Shown here: piece after piece, positions 1 to 8,550 of the stretch
Layout of the letters: each line of letters begins with the position of its first letter
Numbering within the stretch: position 1 is the stretch's first letter
Source: Candidatus Aquidulcis sp.
Lineage (GTDB): Bacteria; Chloroflexota; Anaerolineae; UBA4142
NCBI GenBank assembly: GCA_020723345.1
Contig: DYJA01000008.1
Coordinates: 1 to 64,000, forward strand
Direction of reading: 5' to 3'
Length of the DNA: 64,000 bases
Notes under the pieces: generated by a model
What the model was told of the DNA's origin: nothing
The model's input: only the letters and a program-made list of their open reading frames with translations
Databases searched by the model: none
Made by a program: the position numbers and the translations under genes

Positions 1-19
1 TCTGCCAGCGACAACGGCA

Positions 20-134
20 CTCCGCTCCGCTACGTGCCGGACTACAAACGCAAGTCTCTGGGTAGCGGAGCGAGAAATCTCAACGTCGGAACAACGAGAT
101 TGCTCGCGGCAAAAACCGCTGCTCGCAATGACAA
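20..134. repeat. Dispersed intergenic repeat 3' of kdpB
   Basis: This patch contains an inverted pair (GCTCCGCTAC and its complement GTAGCGGAGC) followed by AAATCTC/GAGATT arms and a tail CTCGCAATGACA. The tail also occurs in the repeat at 52947-53071. It fills the space where kdpB would normally run into kdpC. No gene is seen in positions 1-143. Confidence 0.5.
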
Positions 135-143
135 AGGATTTCT

Positions 144-2222
144 TTACACCAAACGCAATACGACGAGAATCACGTCAATCACCTTGATGCCGATGAACGG
201 CGCGATGATGCCGCCGACGCCGTAGATCAAAAGATTGTCGCGCAGCAGTTGCGCCGCGCCGACCGGACGATACGGCACGCCGCGCAGCGCCAGCGGAATC
301 AGCGCGACGATGATCAGCGCGTTGAAGATGACCGCCGAAAGCACCGCGCTGTGCGGCGTCGCCAGTCCCATAAAATTTAGGGCTTGCAGCGCGGGGTACG
401 TCGTCGCGAACGCGGCGGGAATGATCGCGAAATATTTGGCGACATCGTTCGCGATGCTGAACGTCGCCAACGCGCCGCGCGTCATCAACAACTGCTTGCC
501 AATTTCGACGATGTCGATCAACTTGGTCGGATTGCTGTCGAGGTCGATCATGTTCGCGGCTTCGCGCGCGGGCTGCGTGCCGGTGTTCATCGCGACCGCG
601 ACGTCGGCTTGCGCGAGCGCGGGCGCGTCGTTCGTGCCGTCGCCGGTCATCGCGATCAAACGACCCCCGGCTTGGTACTCGCGAATGAGTTTCAGTTTTG
701 TCTCCGGCGTCGCCTGCGCGAGAAAATCGTCCACGCCGGCTTCGGCGGCAATCGCGGCGGCGGTCAACGGATTGTCGCCGGTGATCATCACCGTCTTGAT
801 TCCCATCTTCCGCAATTGCGCGAACCGTTCTCGAATTCCGCCCTTGACAATGTCTTTGAGATGAATGACGCCGAGCGCGTCGCCGTTGCGGACGACGACG
901 AGCGGCGTGCCGCCATGCCTGGCAATGTTCTCGACCGCGCGCTCCAAATCCATCGGGACGTGCCTGCCCTGATTCCGAATCAGACTGAGCATCGTGTCGG
1001 GCGCGCCTTTACGAATTTCCGTTCCGTTGAAATTGACGCCGCTCATGCGCGTCTGCGCGGTGAAGGGAATAAACGTCATGCCATCCTGGGTCTCTCCGCC
1101 CGCGCTGACCGAGCGTCCGCGCAAGCCGTATTTTTCTTTGGCGAGCACGACGATGCTGCGCCCTTCCGGCGTTTCGTCGGCGAGCGACGACAACTGCGCG
1201 GCTTGCGCGAGTTCGGTTCCGTTTCCGCCGTTCACCGAAATAAATTCGACGGCTTGACGATTGCCGAGCGTGATCGTCCCGGTCTTGTCGAGCAGCAGCA
1301 CGTCGACATCTCCGGCGGCTTCGACCGCGCGACCCGACAGCGCGATCACGTTGCGGCGAATCAAGCGATCCATTCCCGCGATGCCGATCGCGGAGAGCAA
1401 GCCACCAATCGTCGTCGGGATCAGACAGACGAGGAGCGCGACAAGCACGGTGATTGTGATCGGCGTCCCGGCTCCGGCGGATTGCACGCTGTAGATCGAA
1501 AACGGCAAAAGCGTGACGCACACGCCGAGAAAAATGATCGTGAACGCGGCGAGCAAAATATTCAGCGCGATTTCGTTCGGCGTCTTTTGGCGTTTCGCGC
1601 CTTCAACCAAACCGATCATCCGATCTATAAAGCCCTCGCCCGGATTCGCGGTCACGCGCACGATCAGCCAATCGGAAAGAACGCGCGTGCCGCCGGTCAC
1701 CGCGCTGCGGTCGCCGCCGGATTCGCGAATCACCGGCGCGCTTTCGCCGGTCACCGCGCTTTCGTCCACCGACGCGATCCCTTCGATCACCTCGCCGTCC
1801 GCCGGAATCAGATCGCCCGGTTCGACGAGAAACGTATCATCTTTGCGGAGCGCGGCGGAGGGCGCCAATTCGAACGACGCGTCGCGTTGTGGCTTTTTCA
1901 GTTTTTTCGCTTGCGTGTCGCGGCGCGCGCGGCGCAGCGTTTCGGCTTGCGCCTTGCCGCGTCCTTCGGCAAGCGCTTCCGAAAAATTCGCAAAGAGTAC
2001 GGTGAACCAGAGCCAAATCGAAATCGCGCCGATGAACGCGGCGGGCGCTTCGCCTTGCCCCAGCATCGCCTGAACCCCCAAGATCGTCGTCAACGCGCTG
2101 CCGACTTGTACGACGAACATCACCGGGTTGCGCGCCATCCGGCGCGGATCGAGTTTGACGAACGCGTCGATCAGCGCGCGGCGATAAATTTCTTGATGGG
2201 CGCGAATTTCTTTATCAGACAT
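144..2222 (-). CDS. kdpB: Potassium-transporting P-type ATPase subunit B (KdpB)
   Basis: This is the catalytic subunit of the KdpFABC high-affinity K+ pump, which hydrolyses ATP at the cytoplasmic face. The 692-residue protein is full length for the family. Visible motifs are TGES (about 158-161, actuator domain), DKTGT (312-316, phosphorylated Asp) and the hinge motif [11 protein letters not shown] near residue 510. Several hydrophobic helices occur in the N-terminal, central and C-terminal parts. The start ATG at 2222 has GAGGA seven bases upstream. It lies downstream of kdpA, separated by a 76-bp gap filled with a repeat. kdpC should follow beyond the left edge. Identification is firm. Confidence 0.98.
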   Translation of the reverse strand: MSDKEIRAHQEIYRRALIDAFVKLDPRRMARNPVMFVVQVGSALTTILGVQAMLGQGEAPAAFIGAISIWLWFTVLFANFSEALAEGRGKAQAETLRRARRDTQAKKLKKPQRDASFELAPSAALRKDDTFLVEPGDLIPADGEVIEGIASVDESAVTGESAPVIRESGGDRSAVTGGTRVLSDWLIVRVTANPGEGFIDRMIGLVEGAKRQKTPNEIALNILLAAFTIIFLGVCVTLLPFSIYSVQSAGAGTPITITVLVALLVCLIPTTIGGLLSAIGIAGMDRLIRRNVIALSGRAVEAAGDVDVLLLDKTGTITLGNRQAVEFISVNGGNGTELAQAAQLSSLADETPEGRSIVVLAKEKYGLRGRSVSAGGETQDGMTFIPFTAQTRMSGVNFNGTEIRKGAPDTMLSLIRNQGRHVPMDLERAVENIARHGGTPLVVVRNGDALGVIHLKDIVKGGIRERFAQLRKMGIKTVMITGDNPLTAAAIAAEAGVDDFLAQATPETKLKLIREYQAGGRLIAMTGDGTNDAPALAQADVAVAMNTGTQPAREAANMIDLDSNPTKLIDIVEIGKQLLMTRGALATFSIANDVAKYFAIIPAAFATTYPALQALNFMGLATPHSAVLSAVIFNALIIVALIPLALRGVPYRPVGAAQLLRDNLLIYGVGGIIAPFIGIKVIDVILVVLRLV

Positions 2223-2230
2223 GCTATCCT

Positions 2231-2297
2231 CAATGCACGTGTTGCGTGGTGCGTGTTGCGTTATACGTGATCACGCAACGCGCACCACGCTTCACGT
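2231..2297. repeat. GTGTTGCGTG-type quasi-palindrome
   Basis: Short words such as CGTGTTGCGTGGTGCG are mirrored by CGCACCACGCTTCACG, giving a long imperfect hairpin between kdpA and kdpB. The same word family recurs near 28.73, 37.5, 46.65 and 63.85 kb. Confidence 0.6.
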
Positions 2298-2298
2298 T

Positions 2299-4065
2299 TC
2301 ACTTCACCAACAACAATTGCTCGACAATCGGACCCAGCGACAGCGCGGGAAAGAAATTCAGCGCGCCGACGATGAGGATGATCGCGACGAGCCAGCCGAT
2401 GAACAACGGCGTGTGCGTCGGCAGTGTGCCGGTACTCACCGGGACTTGTTTCTTGCGCGCGAGCGAACCGGCGATCGCGAGCATCGGAATCGCCAGCCAA
2501 TAGCGCGCAACGAGCATCGCGATTCCGCCCAGGACATTGTAGAACGGCGTGTTGACACTCAAGCCCGCGAACGCGCTGCCGTTGTTGTTGCCCATCGAAC
2601 TGAACGCGTACAATATTTCGCTGAACCCGTGAGCGCCCGGATTCAAGATTGACGCTTTGCCCGCATCGAGAACGACGGCGAGCGCGGTGAAAAACAAAAC
2701 CACGAGCGGCATGATCAAAATTACGAGCGCCGCCATTTTCATTTCGTACACTTCGATTTTCTTGCCGAGATATTCCGGCGTCCGCCCGACCATCAAGCCC
2801 GCGACAAAAACCGCGACGATCACGAATGCGAACATTCCGTACAAACCTGACCCGACGCCGCCAAAGACGACTTCGCCCAGGTGCATCATCACGAGCGCGA
2901 CCAGACCGCCGAGCGGCATAAACGAATCGTGCATCGCGTTAACCGAGCCGTTCGACGCGCTCGTCGTCGCGGTCGCCCACAACGCGGAGTTGGCGATGCC
3001 AAAGCGGACCTCTTTGCCTTCCATGTTACCGCCGCCCTGCGTTTCACTTGCGATTTGATCCACACCCAGTTTCGTCAATGCCGGATTCGCGCTTGATTCC
3101 GCCCACACCGCGACCGCGAGAAACACGACGAAAATGATCAGCATCGCGGCAAGGATCGCCCAGCCCTGCCGCGTGTCGCCAATCATTTTGCCAAAAGTGT
3201 AACAAAGCGCGGCGGGAATCAGCAAAATCGAAAGCATTTCCAGAAAATCGGAAAACGGCGTTGGATTTTCGAATGGATGCGCTGAATTCGCGTTGAAGAA
3301 TCCGCCGCCGTTCGTGCCGAGTTGTTTGATCGCGATTTGCGACGCGGCGGGACCGACCGCGATGACTTGCTGCGCCACCGCGTTGCCGTTCGCATCTTTC
3401 GTCGCCTGCACGAGATTCGCCGTGACGTACGGATTGAACGTTTGCACGACGCCTTGCGAAACGAGAACGAGCGCGAGCGCGATGGATAGCGGCAGCAGGA
3501 TGTACAGCGTCGAGCGCGTCAAATCGATCCAGAAATTGCCAACCCCCACTCCTTCCCTCCTCCGTTGCGCGGGGGAGGGCGTGCGCGTAAACCCGCGCAC
3601 AATCGCGACGAGGATCGCCATGCCCGTCGCCGCCGAGACGAAATTCTGCACGGTGAGCGCGAGCATTTGCGCGAGATAACTCAGCGTCGTCTCGCCGCCG
3701 TAATTCTGCCAATTCGTGTTCGTCGCAAAACTCACCGCGACATTCCACGCGCCATCGGGCGCGACCGCGCCTTGTCCTGCCGGATTGAATGGCAGGAATC
3801 CCTGCACGCGTTGAATCGCGTAAACGACACCCAGCCCCAGGAAATTGAACACGAGCAGCGCGACCGCGTACGTCTTCCAAGCCATTTCCTGATCCGGACT
3901 GACGCCGCACGCGCGATAGATCACGCGCTCGACCGGGCGCAGCACCGGATCGAGAAACGTGCGCTTGCTTTCGTACACGTCTGCCATGAACGCGCCCAGC
4001 GGTTTGACGAGCAAGACCAGCGCGACGAGATAGAGTGCGATTTGGAGCACACCGAACGTCGTCAT
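2299..4065 (-). CDS. kdpA: Potassium-transporting ATPase subunit A (KdpA)
   Basis: This is the K+-binding and translocating subunit of the Kdp pump, a polytopic membrane protein of the SKT superfamily. I place the start at ATG 4065, giving 588 residues. That start overlaps the kdpF stop (TGATG), which is tighter than the GTG at 4074. Selectivity-filter-like segments are visible, for example [11 protein letters not shown] near 115-125 and [11 protein letters not shown]. Residues about 160-176 replace a loop of usually about eight residues with a longer, Pro/Arg-rich stretch. Its DNA (3538-3588) is a small C/G-rich palindrome, apparently an in-frame repeat insertion. Confidence 0.97.
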   Translation of the reverse strand: MTTFGVLQIALYLVALVLLVKPLGAFMADVYESKRTFLDPVLRPVERVIYRACGVSPDQEMAWKTYAVALLVFNFLGLGVVYAIQRVQGFLPFNPAGQGAVAPDGAWNVAVSFATNTNWQNYGGETTLSYLAQMLALTVQNFVSAATGMAILVAIVRGFTRTPSPAQRRREGVGVGNFWIDLTRSTLYILLPLSIALALVLVSQGVVQTFNPYVTANLVQATKDANGNAVAQQVIAVGPAASQIAIKQLGTNGGGFFNANSAHPFENPTPFSDFLEMLSILLIPAALCYTFGKMIGDTRQGWAILAAMLIIFVVFLAVAVWAESSANPALTKLGVDQIASETQGGGNMEGKEVRFGIANSALWATATTSASNGSVNAMHDSFMPLGGLVALVMMHLGEVVFGGVGSGLYGMFAFVIVAVFVAGLMVGRTPEYLGKKIEVYEMKMAALVILIMPLVVLFFTALAVVLDAGKASILNPGAHGFSEILYAFSSMGNNNGSAFAGLSVNTPFYNVLGGIAMLVARYWLAIPMLAIAGSLARKKQVPVSTGTLPTHTPLFIGWLVAIILIVGALNFFPALSLGPIVEQLLLVK

Positions 4066-4154
4066 CAAAACCACTCCGGTTTCAGCAACGCGGCAAACAG
4101 ATAAACGAGCAGCGCGAGTGAAATGATGCCTGCGGCGATGTAGAGAATGTTCAT
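4065..4154 (-). CDS. kdpF: KdpF small membrane subunit
   Basis: This 29-residue single-helix peptide reads [20 protein letters not shown] and ends with the typical KdpF tail ALLKPEWF. KdpF is known to stabilise the KdpABC complex in the membrane. It sits just before kdpA, and its TGA overlaps the kdpA ATG by one base. It is two bases from the stop of the preceding 30-aa peptide, so these two and kdpA are translationally linked. Confidence 0.93.
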   Translation of the reverse strand: MNILYIAAGIISLALLVYLFAALLKPEWF

Positions 4155-4155
4155 C

Positions 4156-4248
4156 TTATTTCCCTTCCACGCGCTCGCAGAGCGAAATGTAGCCAAGCGT
4201 CGCCTCGAAAAACACGACGGTGAGAGCGAACAACAAAAGATCAGTCAC
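4156..4248 (-). CDS. Short hydrophobic peptide at the head of the kdp operon
   Basis: A 30-residue reading frame starts at GTG 4248 behind a strong ribosome site (GGAGGC about seven bases upstream). It encodes a hydrophobic helix followed by a polar tail, beginning MTDLLLFALTVVFFEATLGY and ending CERVEGK. Similar very short peptides ending in a Cys-Glu-Arg motif precede kdpF in many bacteria, but I know of no assigned function. A role as an accessory subunit of the pump is inference from position. Confidence 0.75.
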   Translation of the reverse strand: MTDLLLFALTVVFFEATLGYISLCERVEGK

Positions 4249-4607
4249 AGACTTGCCTCCGGTCCGAAAATCCGTTCATACTGTATGCTGATTCAGTTCA
4301 ATTGCGCGACAAGAAAAGTCCTGGAGAGGTCAAGAAACCGTCAAGAAAATGGATGGCCGGCTCAGAAAAGCGGATGGGGCGTTCAATTGAACGCTCCTAC
4401 CCGATTGCACAATCGCTGCGTGGATTCGCTACGGAGGGAAAACGAAAATGGGGTAATATAAAACGCGCCGTAAGGGTTTCCAGATCAGGTAATCCTTGCA
4501 GCGCGTTTATTTCAGCCGCGATGGCCGACTCTTCGCGAATCCCCGTGAACAGAAAAGAAGATTCACGCAGATTCGTGCAAGTTCGCGGACGAACATCTTC
4601 GTTCGAA
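4249..4607. other. Gap between the kdp operon and the transposase remnant
   Basis: No convincing gene is seen. The part next to the kdp operon must hold its promoter, but I could not assign clear boxes. It contains a small palindrome (GGCGTTCAATTGAACGC, about 4379-4395). A hairpin at 4461-4508 is preceded by GGAGGGAAAACGAAAATG and resembles an element at 54774-54849. Confidence 0.5.
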
Positions 4608-5105
4608 ATGAAGCGCAGTTATTACTACTGCCCGCACTGTCAGCAGGGTCTTTTTCCCCTCGACCAACAAAAGTCTTTGGGCGGACGTGTAGCGAAATGG
4701 TCGCGAAACTGGCAGTCGAGTTATGCGGTTGGATGACTCCTGCCGAGACCGAGACGATCTTGGATCAACTGGGCGGCATTACCTTTTCGGGTACCAGCGT
4801 CTGGCGGCGCGTATTGCTATGATACCAAAGTCCTTGGGGATGGTGCCCAGTGGATTTGGCAAAGCGTGGTGACAGAACATTTCAGTACGAGTCGCCAAGT
4901 GGTAGATTGGTATCATGCGACCGAACATCTCTATACCGCTGGGCATGTGGTGCATGGCAAAGGGATAGCCGAAGCGACGCGCTGGGTCAAGGCAATGGAA
5001 AAACCGTTGTATCAAGGACAGACTTGGGAGGTGTCGCATCACATCACGGGCTTGGCGCAGGAACATCCCACCCTCGTCGAGAAATTACAGACGGAGGTTG
5101 CCCCT
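4608..5105 (+). pseudogene. ISKra4-family transposase remnant
   Basis: Three blocks in different reading frames align in order to an ISKra4-type transposase. They are a zinc-finger-like block (YYYCPHCQQGLFPLDQQ), a central helical block ending ITFSGTSVWRRV near 4810, and a catalytic block (GDGAQWIW, then VVDWYHATEHL) at 4826-5105. A frame change lies near 4690. A stop follows WRRV, and roughly a hundred residues between the second and third blocks are missing, as is the C-terminus with the last acidic residue. The element is dead. Terminal repeats were not found. Confidence 0.8.
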
Positions 5106-5136
5106 AAACTGACATGCGCCCGAAAAATAACGCGGC

Positions 5137-5165
5137 TTGCCGCAAGCGCGTTCGTGTGATATAAT
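5137..5165 (+). promoter_or_regulatory. Predicted sigma-70-type promoter for the STAS gene
   Basis: TTGCCG (5137-5142), a 17-base spacer and TATAAT (5160-5165) lie 30 bases upstream of the ATG at 5195. Confidence 0.65.
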
Positions 5166-5194
5166 TGAGCCAGTCCAAATCCAGGGGAGGCAAT

Positions 5195-5536
5195 ATGGCA
5201 CTCAAAGTTACCAGCAGGGAATACAAGCGCGTCGATCTCGTCGCGGTCGAAGGGCGCGTGGATTCCAGCACCGCGCCGCAACTTGAAAAGGCGCTGCAAA
5301 AAATTATCGACGCAGGGCGCTTTCGCATCGTCGTAGACCTCGCCGAGACCGATTTCATGAGCAGCGCGGGTTTGCGCGCATTGCTCTCCGCGCTCAAGCA
5401 AGTCCGCCGTTTCAATCGCGGCGATTTGCGGCTGGCGGGTATGTCGAGCAAAGTGAAGAAAGCGTTCGAACTGGCTGGACTGACAGTCGTTTTCCAATTG
5501 TACGACAACAGCGTCGACGCGGTCGGCAGTTTTTAG
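5195..5536 (+). CDS. STAS-domain anti-sigma factor antagonist
   Basis: This 113-residue, single STAS-domain protein is of the SpoIIAA/RsbV type. Such proteins bind anti-sigma or switch kinases and are controlled by phosphorylation of a serine. The region DLAETDFMSSAGLRALLSAL carries the Ser-Ser-Ala-Gly phosphorylation loop. The start ATG 5195 is preceded by GGGGAGG and a TATAAT promoter. A start 30 bases earlier would overlap the promoter. No kinase partner is adjacent, but a zinc-finger anti-sigma-like gene is 225 bp away on the other strand. Confidence 0.93.
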   Translation: MALKVTSREYKRVDLVAVEGRVDSSTAPQLEKALQKIIDAGRFRIVVDLAETDFMSSAGLRALLSALKQVRRFNRGDLRLAGMSSKVKKAFELAGLTVVFQLYDNSVDAVGSF

Positions 5537-5545
5537 AGACAGCGT

Positions 5546-5716
5546 TTAGAATTCCGAGTTTCCCGAAAGTTCGGAATGCTGTTTTGCGGCGGCGATTGCT
5601 TCTTCCAATTCCTCGATCCGGAGGAGGAGCGCGGGTGGAATCGAATGGCGCGGTAGTTGGTGTTTTAACTGCGCCAATTCGTGTTCGAGCGCGGCAAGTT
5701 GGTGTGATTCAATCAT
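5546..5716 (-). CDS. Small coiled-coil protein, 56 aa
   Basis: This frame encodes a short, charged, probably helical protein (ELAQLKHQL, then LPRHSIPPALLLRIEELEEA). Similar HSxPPxLLxRIEELE proteins are familiar to me as uncharacterised small proteins in Chloroflexota-like genomes, but I cannot name a function. It starts at ATG 5716 without a clear ribosome site. It follows the zinc-finger gene on the same strand, 45 bp downstream of its stop. A perfect 28-bp palindrome sits between them. Confidence 0.5.
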   Translation of the reverse strand: MIESHQLAALEHELAQLKHQLPRHSIPPALLLRIEELEEAIAAAKQHSELSGNSEF

Positions 5717-5726
5717 TGTTGTAATT

Positions 5727-5754
5727 GCAGGGGCGTTTGATCAAACGCCCCTGC
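5727..5754. repeat. Perfect 28-bp palindrome
   Basis: GCAGGGGCGTTTGA is followed directly by its exact complement. It resembles the palindrome at 27755-27783 in the outer arms (AGGGGCG/CGCCCCT) but not in the centre. It could act as a terminator for either flanking gene. Confidence 0.7.
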
Positions 5755-5760
5755 GCGTTT

Positions 5761-6024
5761 TTATGCTCCCCTTGTGTTGCTGTGCATTTGTTCGAGTCCC
5801 AATGCCTGAATGAGGTGCGCGTGTACTTCGCGCGGCACAGCCACGCGCCGGTCGTGATAAAGCGCGATCGTTTTCCGCAGCGTGTCGGTTGCCACGCGAC
5901 AGGCATCGCACGTCGCCAGATGGCGCTCGATTTTTTCGCACAGCGCCGCGTCGAGTTCACCGTCCAGAAAATCGGACAACTGCGCGATTAGTTCTTGGCA
6001 GGTTTTTGAGAGTGGGACTTGCAC
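5761..6024 (-). CDS. Putative zinc-finger anti-sigma-like protein
   Basis: This 87-residue protein carries a mycothiol-system-type anti-sigma zinc-binding motif. C9 comes first and the HxxxCxxC signature follows in ERHLATCDACR. Between them is the usual FLDGELD segment. Such domains bind an ECF sigma factor or another regulator in a redox- or zinc-dependent way. There is no transmembrane helix, so it would be cytosolic. No sigma factor gene is next to it. It starts at GTG 6024. The ribosome site is weak. Confidence 0.75.
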   Translation of the reverse strand: MQVPLSKTCQELIAQLSDFLDGELDAALCEKIERHLATCDACRVATDTLRKTIALYHDRRVAVPREVHAHLIQALGLEQMHSNTRGA

Positions 6025-6060
6025 ACCGGTTTAGATGCGCGCGGTATGGAAAAGGTTTCA

Positions 6061-6128
6061 AAATAGGCAATCGGGCAATCAGGCGATCAGGCGACCGCTT
6101 GACTGATTGACCAATTGCCTGATCGCCT
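6061..6128. repeat. AATCAGGCGATCAGGCGACC-type quasi-palindrome
   Basis: GGCAATCGGGCAATCAGGCG is mirrored by CCAATTGCCTGATCGCC. The patch abuts the stop of the HD gene. Related patches occur at 6799, 8427, 30777 and 40332. Confidence 0.6.
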
Positions 6129-6756
6129 AAATCTCTCCTTTCACTTCACGTTCCAACCGCGCGAAAAATTCCGCCATAAACGCGTGCCGTTCCTCCGCGA
6201 TCTGGCGCGCCGTCGCCGTGAAAATCCGTTCGCGCACCTTGCTCAACTTGACGACGAATTCCGCCGCCGCCGTGTGGTTTGAATTATGTTGCTCGCGCGT
6301 CGCGACCGCGTCCGGCGCAGTCGCGCTCCACAGCCGTTGATTGAGCGCGCCGGAAACCGCGTACGCGCGCGCGACGCCAATCGCGCCGAGGGAATCGAGT
6401 TTGTCCGCGTCGAACAAAATTTTCGCTTCGAGCGTTTGCGGCGCGGTGCTGCCGCGAAAGCGGTGCGCGGCAATCGCGTGCGCGACCGCGCCGGCGCGCT
6501 CCGGCGCGACGCCGCGCGCGAGCAAGATTTCGCGCGCGCGCATCGCGGCGGTTTGCGCGTGATCGCCGCCGCGCCCGGCGTCTTCGTCCGCGCGCGTCAT
6601 ATCGTGCAAGAGCGCCGCCGCGCGCACGATCGCCAGGTCGGCGCTTTCCGCGCGTGCCAAGCGTTCCGCGAGCGCGAGCACGCGCAAGACGTGATCGAAA
6701 TCGTGCGCGCTCTCCGCGCCGTGATAGTACGTTTTGGCTTCGTCAATCGTCAGCAT
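6127..6756 (-). CDS. HD-domain phosphohydrolase
   Basis: This 209-residue HD-superfamily protein has the metal-binding residues in order: H (SAHDFDHVLRV), HD (ALLHDMTRADED), a later H (AIAAHRF) and D (LFDADKLDSLGAIGVARAY). This is the pattern of the YedJ/COG1418-like cytosolic phosphohydrolases. The substrate is unknown. Its start ATG 6756 is back-to-back with a promoter for the acylphosphatase gene. The 3' end runs into a repeat that supplies bases just after the stop. Confidence 0.88.
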   Translation of the reverse strand: MLTIDEAKTYYHGAESAHDFDHVLRVLALAERLARAESADLAIVRAAALLHDMTRADEDAGRGGDHAQTAAMRAREILLARGVAPERAGAVAHAIAAHRFRGSTAPQTLEAKILFDADKLDSLGAIGVARAYAVSGALNQRLWSATAPDAVATREQHNSNHTAAAEFVVKLSKVRERIFTATARQIAEERHAFMAEFFARLEREVKGEI

Positions 6757-6762
6757 CGTTTT

Positions 6763-6790
6763 TTGTCTCTCCGTTTAGAAATGGTATAAT
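6763..6790 (+). promoter_or_regulatory. Predicted promoter upstream of acylphosphatase
   Basis: TTGTCT (6763-6768), a 16-base spacer and TATAAT (6785-6790). The resulting leader would carry the repeat at 6799-6884. Confidence 0.55.
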
Positions 6791-6798
6791 AGGTGGGC

Positions 6799-6884
6799 GA
6801 TCAGTCAATTGGTCAATTAGCCAATCAGGCGCAAGTCAATCAGTGATTCCTGATCGCCCGATTGCCTGATTGCCTGAGATCCAA
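6799..6884. repeat. GATTGCCTGATTGCC-type quasi-palindrome
   Basis: CAGTCAATTGGTCAATTAGC is mirrored by GATCGCCCGATTGCCTGATT. It lies in the leader of the acylphosphatase gene. Confidence 0.55.
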
Positions 6885-6890
6885 ATCGGT

Positions 6891-7178
6891 ATGGTAGAGT
6901 CTTCACCTGCTCGCCTTCACGGCATTGTCATCGGAATCGTCCAGGGTGTCAACTTTCGTTGGTTCACCCAACGCCGCGCAGCAGACCTGGGACTCGTCGG
7001 ATACGTCCGCAATCGTTCCGACGGCTCGGTCGAATTTGTCGCGGAAGGAACGCGCGACGCGCTCGAACGGCTGCTCGATGTTGTGCGCGTCGGACCGGCG
7101 TCAGCCGTCGTCGAGAATGTGGACGCGCAGTGGCGCGCGCCCACCGGAGAATATCATCGCTTTGAAATTCGATTTTGA
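6891..7178 (+). CDS. acyP: Acylphosphatase
   Basis: This 95-residue enzyme hydrolyses acyl phosphates in the cytosol. The signature GIVQGVNFRWFTQRRA contains the phosphate-binding loop and catalytic Arg. YVRNRSDGSVEFVAEG contains the catalytic Asn. The C-terminal strand EYHRFEIRF completes the fold. I chose ATG 6891 over TTG 6870, because the seven extra residues come from the repeat. The 36-bp gap to the next gene suggests cotranscription with the FecR-like gene. Confidence 0.93.
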   Translation: MVESSPARLHGIVIGIVQGVNFRWFTQRRAADLGLVGYVRNRSDGSVEFVAEGTRDALERLLDVVRVGPASAVVENVDAQWRAPTGEYHRFEIRF

Positions 7179-7214
7179 GCGCGCGCGCCGCGCCAACCCG
7201 CAGGTTGTCCGCGC

Positions 7215-8426
7215 ATGAGCAATCACAAACCGGAACGCGCCGCGTGGTTCGTTTTATGGGGCGCATTTCTCACGTTCCTCGTCCTCTGCGCCGCCATGCC
7301 TCTCGGCGCGCAATACTATCTTGAACACGCGACCACGCCGCAATTCGCGACGCTCGAAGTGATCGGCGGGACCGTGCGCGTCCGCGAGCCGAGCGCGGCG
7401 GCGCCGATTGCCGTAACAAAGACGGTGCAACTGCCCGAAGGGACCGCGATCGAGACGGACGAAAATTCGCGCGCCATCCTGACTTTTAGCGATGACAGCA
7501 CGACGGTGCTTTTCCCCAATACGCAAATCTTTTTGCGCCAAATGCGCGTCGCATCTTTTCCGTGGGGCGTCGAGCCGACCTCGATTGTCCTCGACCAAAC
7601 ACGTGGGCGGCTGCGCGTCGGCGCGGCGCAACAAGTTCCCCAAGCGGGCGACACGCCGCGTCCGCGAACGTTTCAGGTTTCAACTCAGCACCTCGTCGCG
7701 ACGCTTGCCGAAGGCAGTTACGCGATTGAAATCCGGAGCGATGCGACGGAGGTTTCCGTGCGTGATGGCGCGGCGACGGTGAGCGCGCAGAATAAAACGG
7801 TGATGGTGGGGCGCAGTCAGCGCACGCTCGCGCGCCGCAATGCAGCGCCGCTCGCGCCGCTGCCTGCCGCGCAAGATTTGATCGTCAACGGCGATTTCAT
7901 GGATCCGCGTTCGCGCGGCTGGAACGATCAGATCGAAATTCCCAATCCGCCGGGCGCGCCCGCCGGTCGATTGAACAATGTCACTTTGGACAATCGCGTC
8001 GCGCTGCGAATTCAGCGGATGAGTTCGAATCAGACCAGTGCGATCACCGGGATCGTTCAGGAAGTCAAGCGCGAGGTTTCCGACTATCGTTCCGTGCGGC
8101 TCGCGGCGGACGTGCGCCTCCAGTATCACAATTTGTCCGGCGGCGGCATTCTCAGTTCCGAGTACCCGCTGATTCTGCGCGTAAAATATCGCGACGTGTA
8201 CGGCAGCGAAGCGGAATGGGTTCACGGATTTTATTATCAAAATACCACGAACAACCCGACAAACAACGGCGAACCCGTGACGCCCAACGTGTGGATTCCG
8301 TACGAAAGCGGCAATCTCTTGGAAGTGCTCAACCCGCGACCGTTCTTCATCACCTCGATTCAGATTTACGCCTCGGGCTGGGATTACGATTCGTACGTCA
8401 CCGGAATTCGTTTGATCGTCGAATAG
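7215..8426 (+). CDS. Membrane-anchored FecR-domain protein
   Basis: This 403-residue protein has one N-terminal membrane helix (about 10-32). A FecR-like beta domain follows at about 45-200 (EVIGGTVRVREP, ILTFSDDSTTVLFPNTQIFL, VRDGAATVSAQNKTVMVG). A C-terminal beta-rich domain, about 220-403, resembles a carbohydrate-binding jelly roll (LIVNGDFMDPRSRGWNDQ at its start). FecR domains outside TonB systems are usually extracytoplasmic structural modules. The product is probably displayed on the outer face of the membrane. It precedes two polysaccharide genes, but a link is only positional. Confidence 0.75.
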   Translation: MSNHKPERAAWFVLWGAFLTFLVLCAAMPLGAQYYLEHATTPQFATLEVIGGTVRVREPSAAAPIAVTKTVQLPEGTAIETDENSRAILTFSDDSTTVLFPNTQIFLRQMRVASFPWGVEPTSIVLDQTRGRLRVGAAQQVPQAGDTPRPRTFQVSTQHLVATLAEGSYAIEIRSDATEVSVRDGAATVSAQNKTVMVGRSQRTLARRNAAPLAPLPAAQDLIVNGDFMDPRSRGWNDQIEIPNPPGAPAGRLNNVTLDNRVALRIQRMSSNQTSAITGIVQEVKREVSDYRSVRLAADVRLQYHNLSGGGILSSEYPLILRVKYRDVYGSEAEWVHGFYYQNTTNNPTNNGEPVTPNVWIPYESGNLLEVLNPRPFFITSIQIYASGWDYDSYVTGIRLIVE

Positions 8427-8510
8427 TCGCCTGGTCAACTAGTCAATCAGTCAATCGGTGGAGTGAACTGCAGCACACCAGTCGACTAGTTGACTAATTG
8501 ACTAGCCGAC
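8427..8510. repeat. TCAACTAGTCAATCAGTC-type quasi-palindrome
   Basis: GGTCAACTAGTCAATCAGTC is mirrored by GTCGACTAGTTGACTAATTG. It sits between the FecR-like gene and the glycosyltransferase promoter. Confidence 0.6.
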
Positions 8511-8515
8511 TATTT

Positions 8516-8543
8516 TTGATTTTGCGCCAAGTTGTGCTAGAAT
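8516..8543 (+). promoter_or_regulatory. Predicted promoter giving a leaderless glycosyltransferase mRNA
   Basis: TTGATT (8516-8521), a 16-base spacer and TAGAAT (8538-8543). Only seven bases separate the -10 box from the GTG start at 8551, so transcription should begin at or next to the start codon. Confidence 0.6.
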
Positions 8544-8550
8544 CGCAACC

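Noticed and set aside
1-143. Possible start of kdpC
   Set aside because: The minus-strand frames here are short and the DNA is a dispersed repeat; kdpC must begin beyond the left edge if present.
384-2270. Long plus-strand open frame over kdpB
   Set aside because: It is antisense to kdpB, Arg/Asp/His-rich and without family features; it results from the GC-rich codon pattern.
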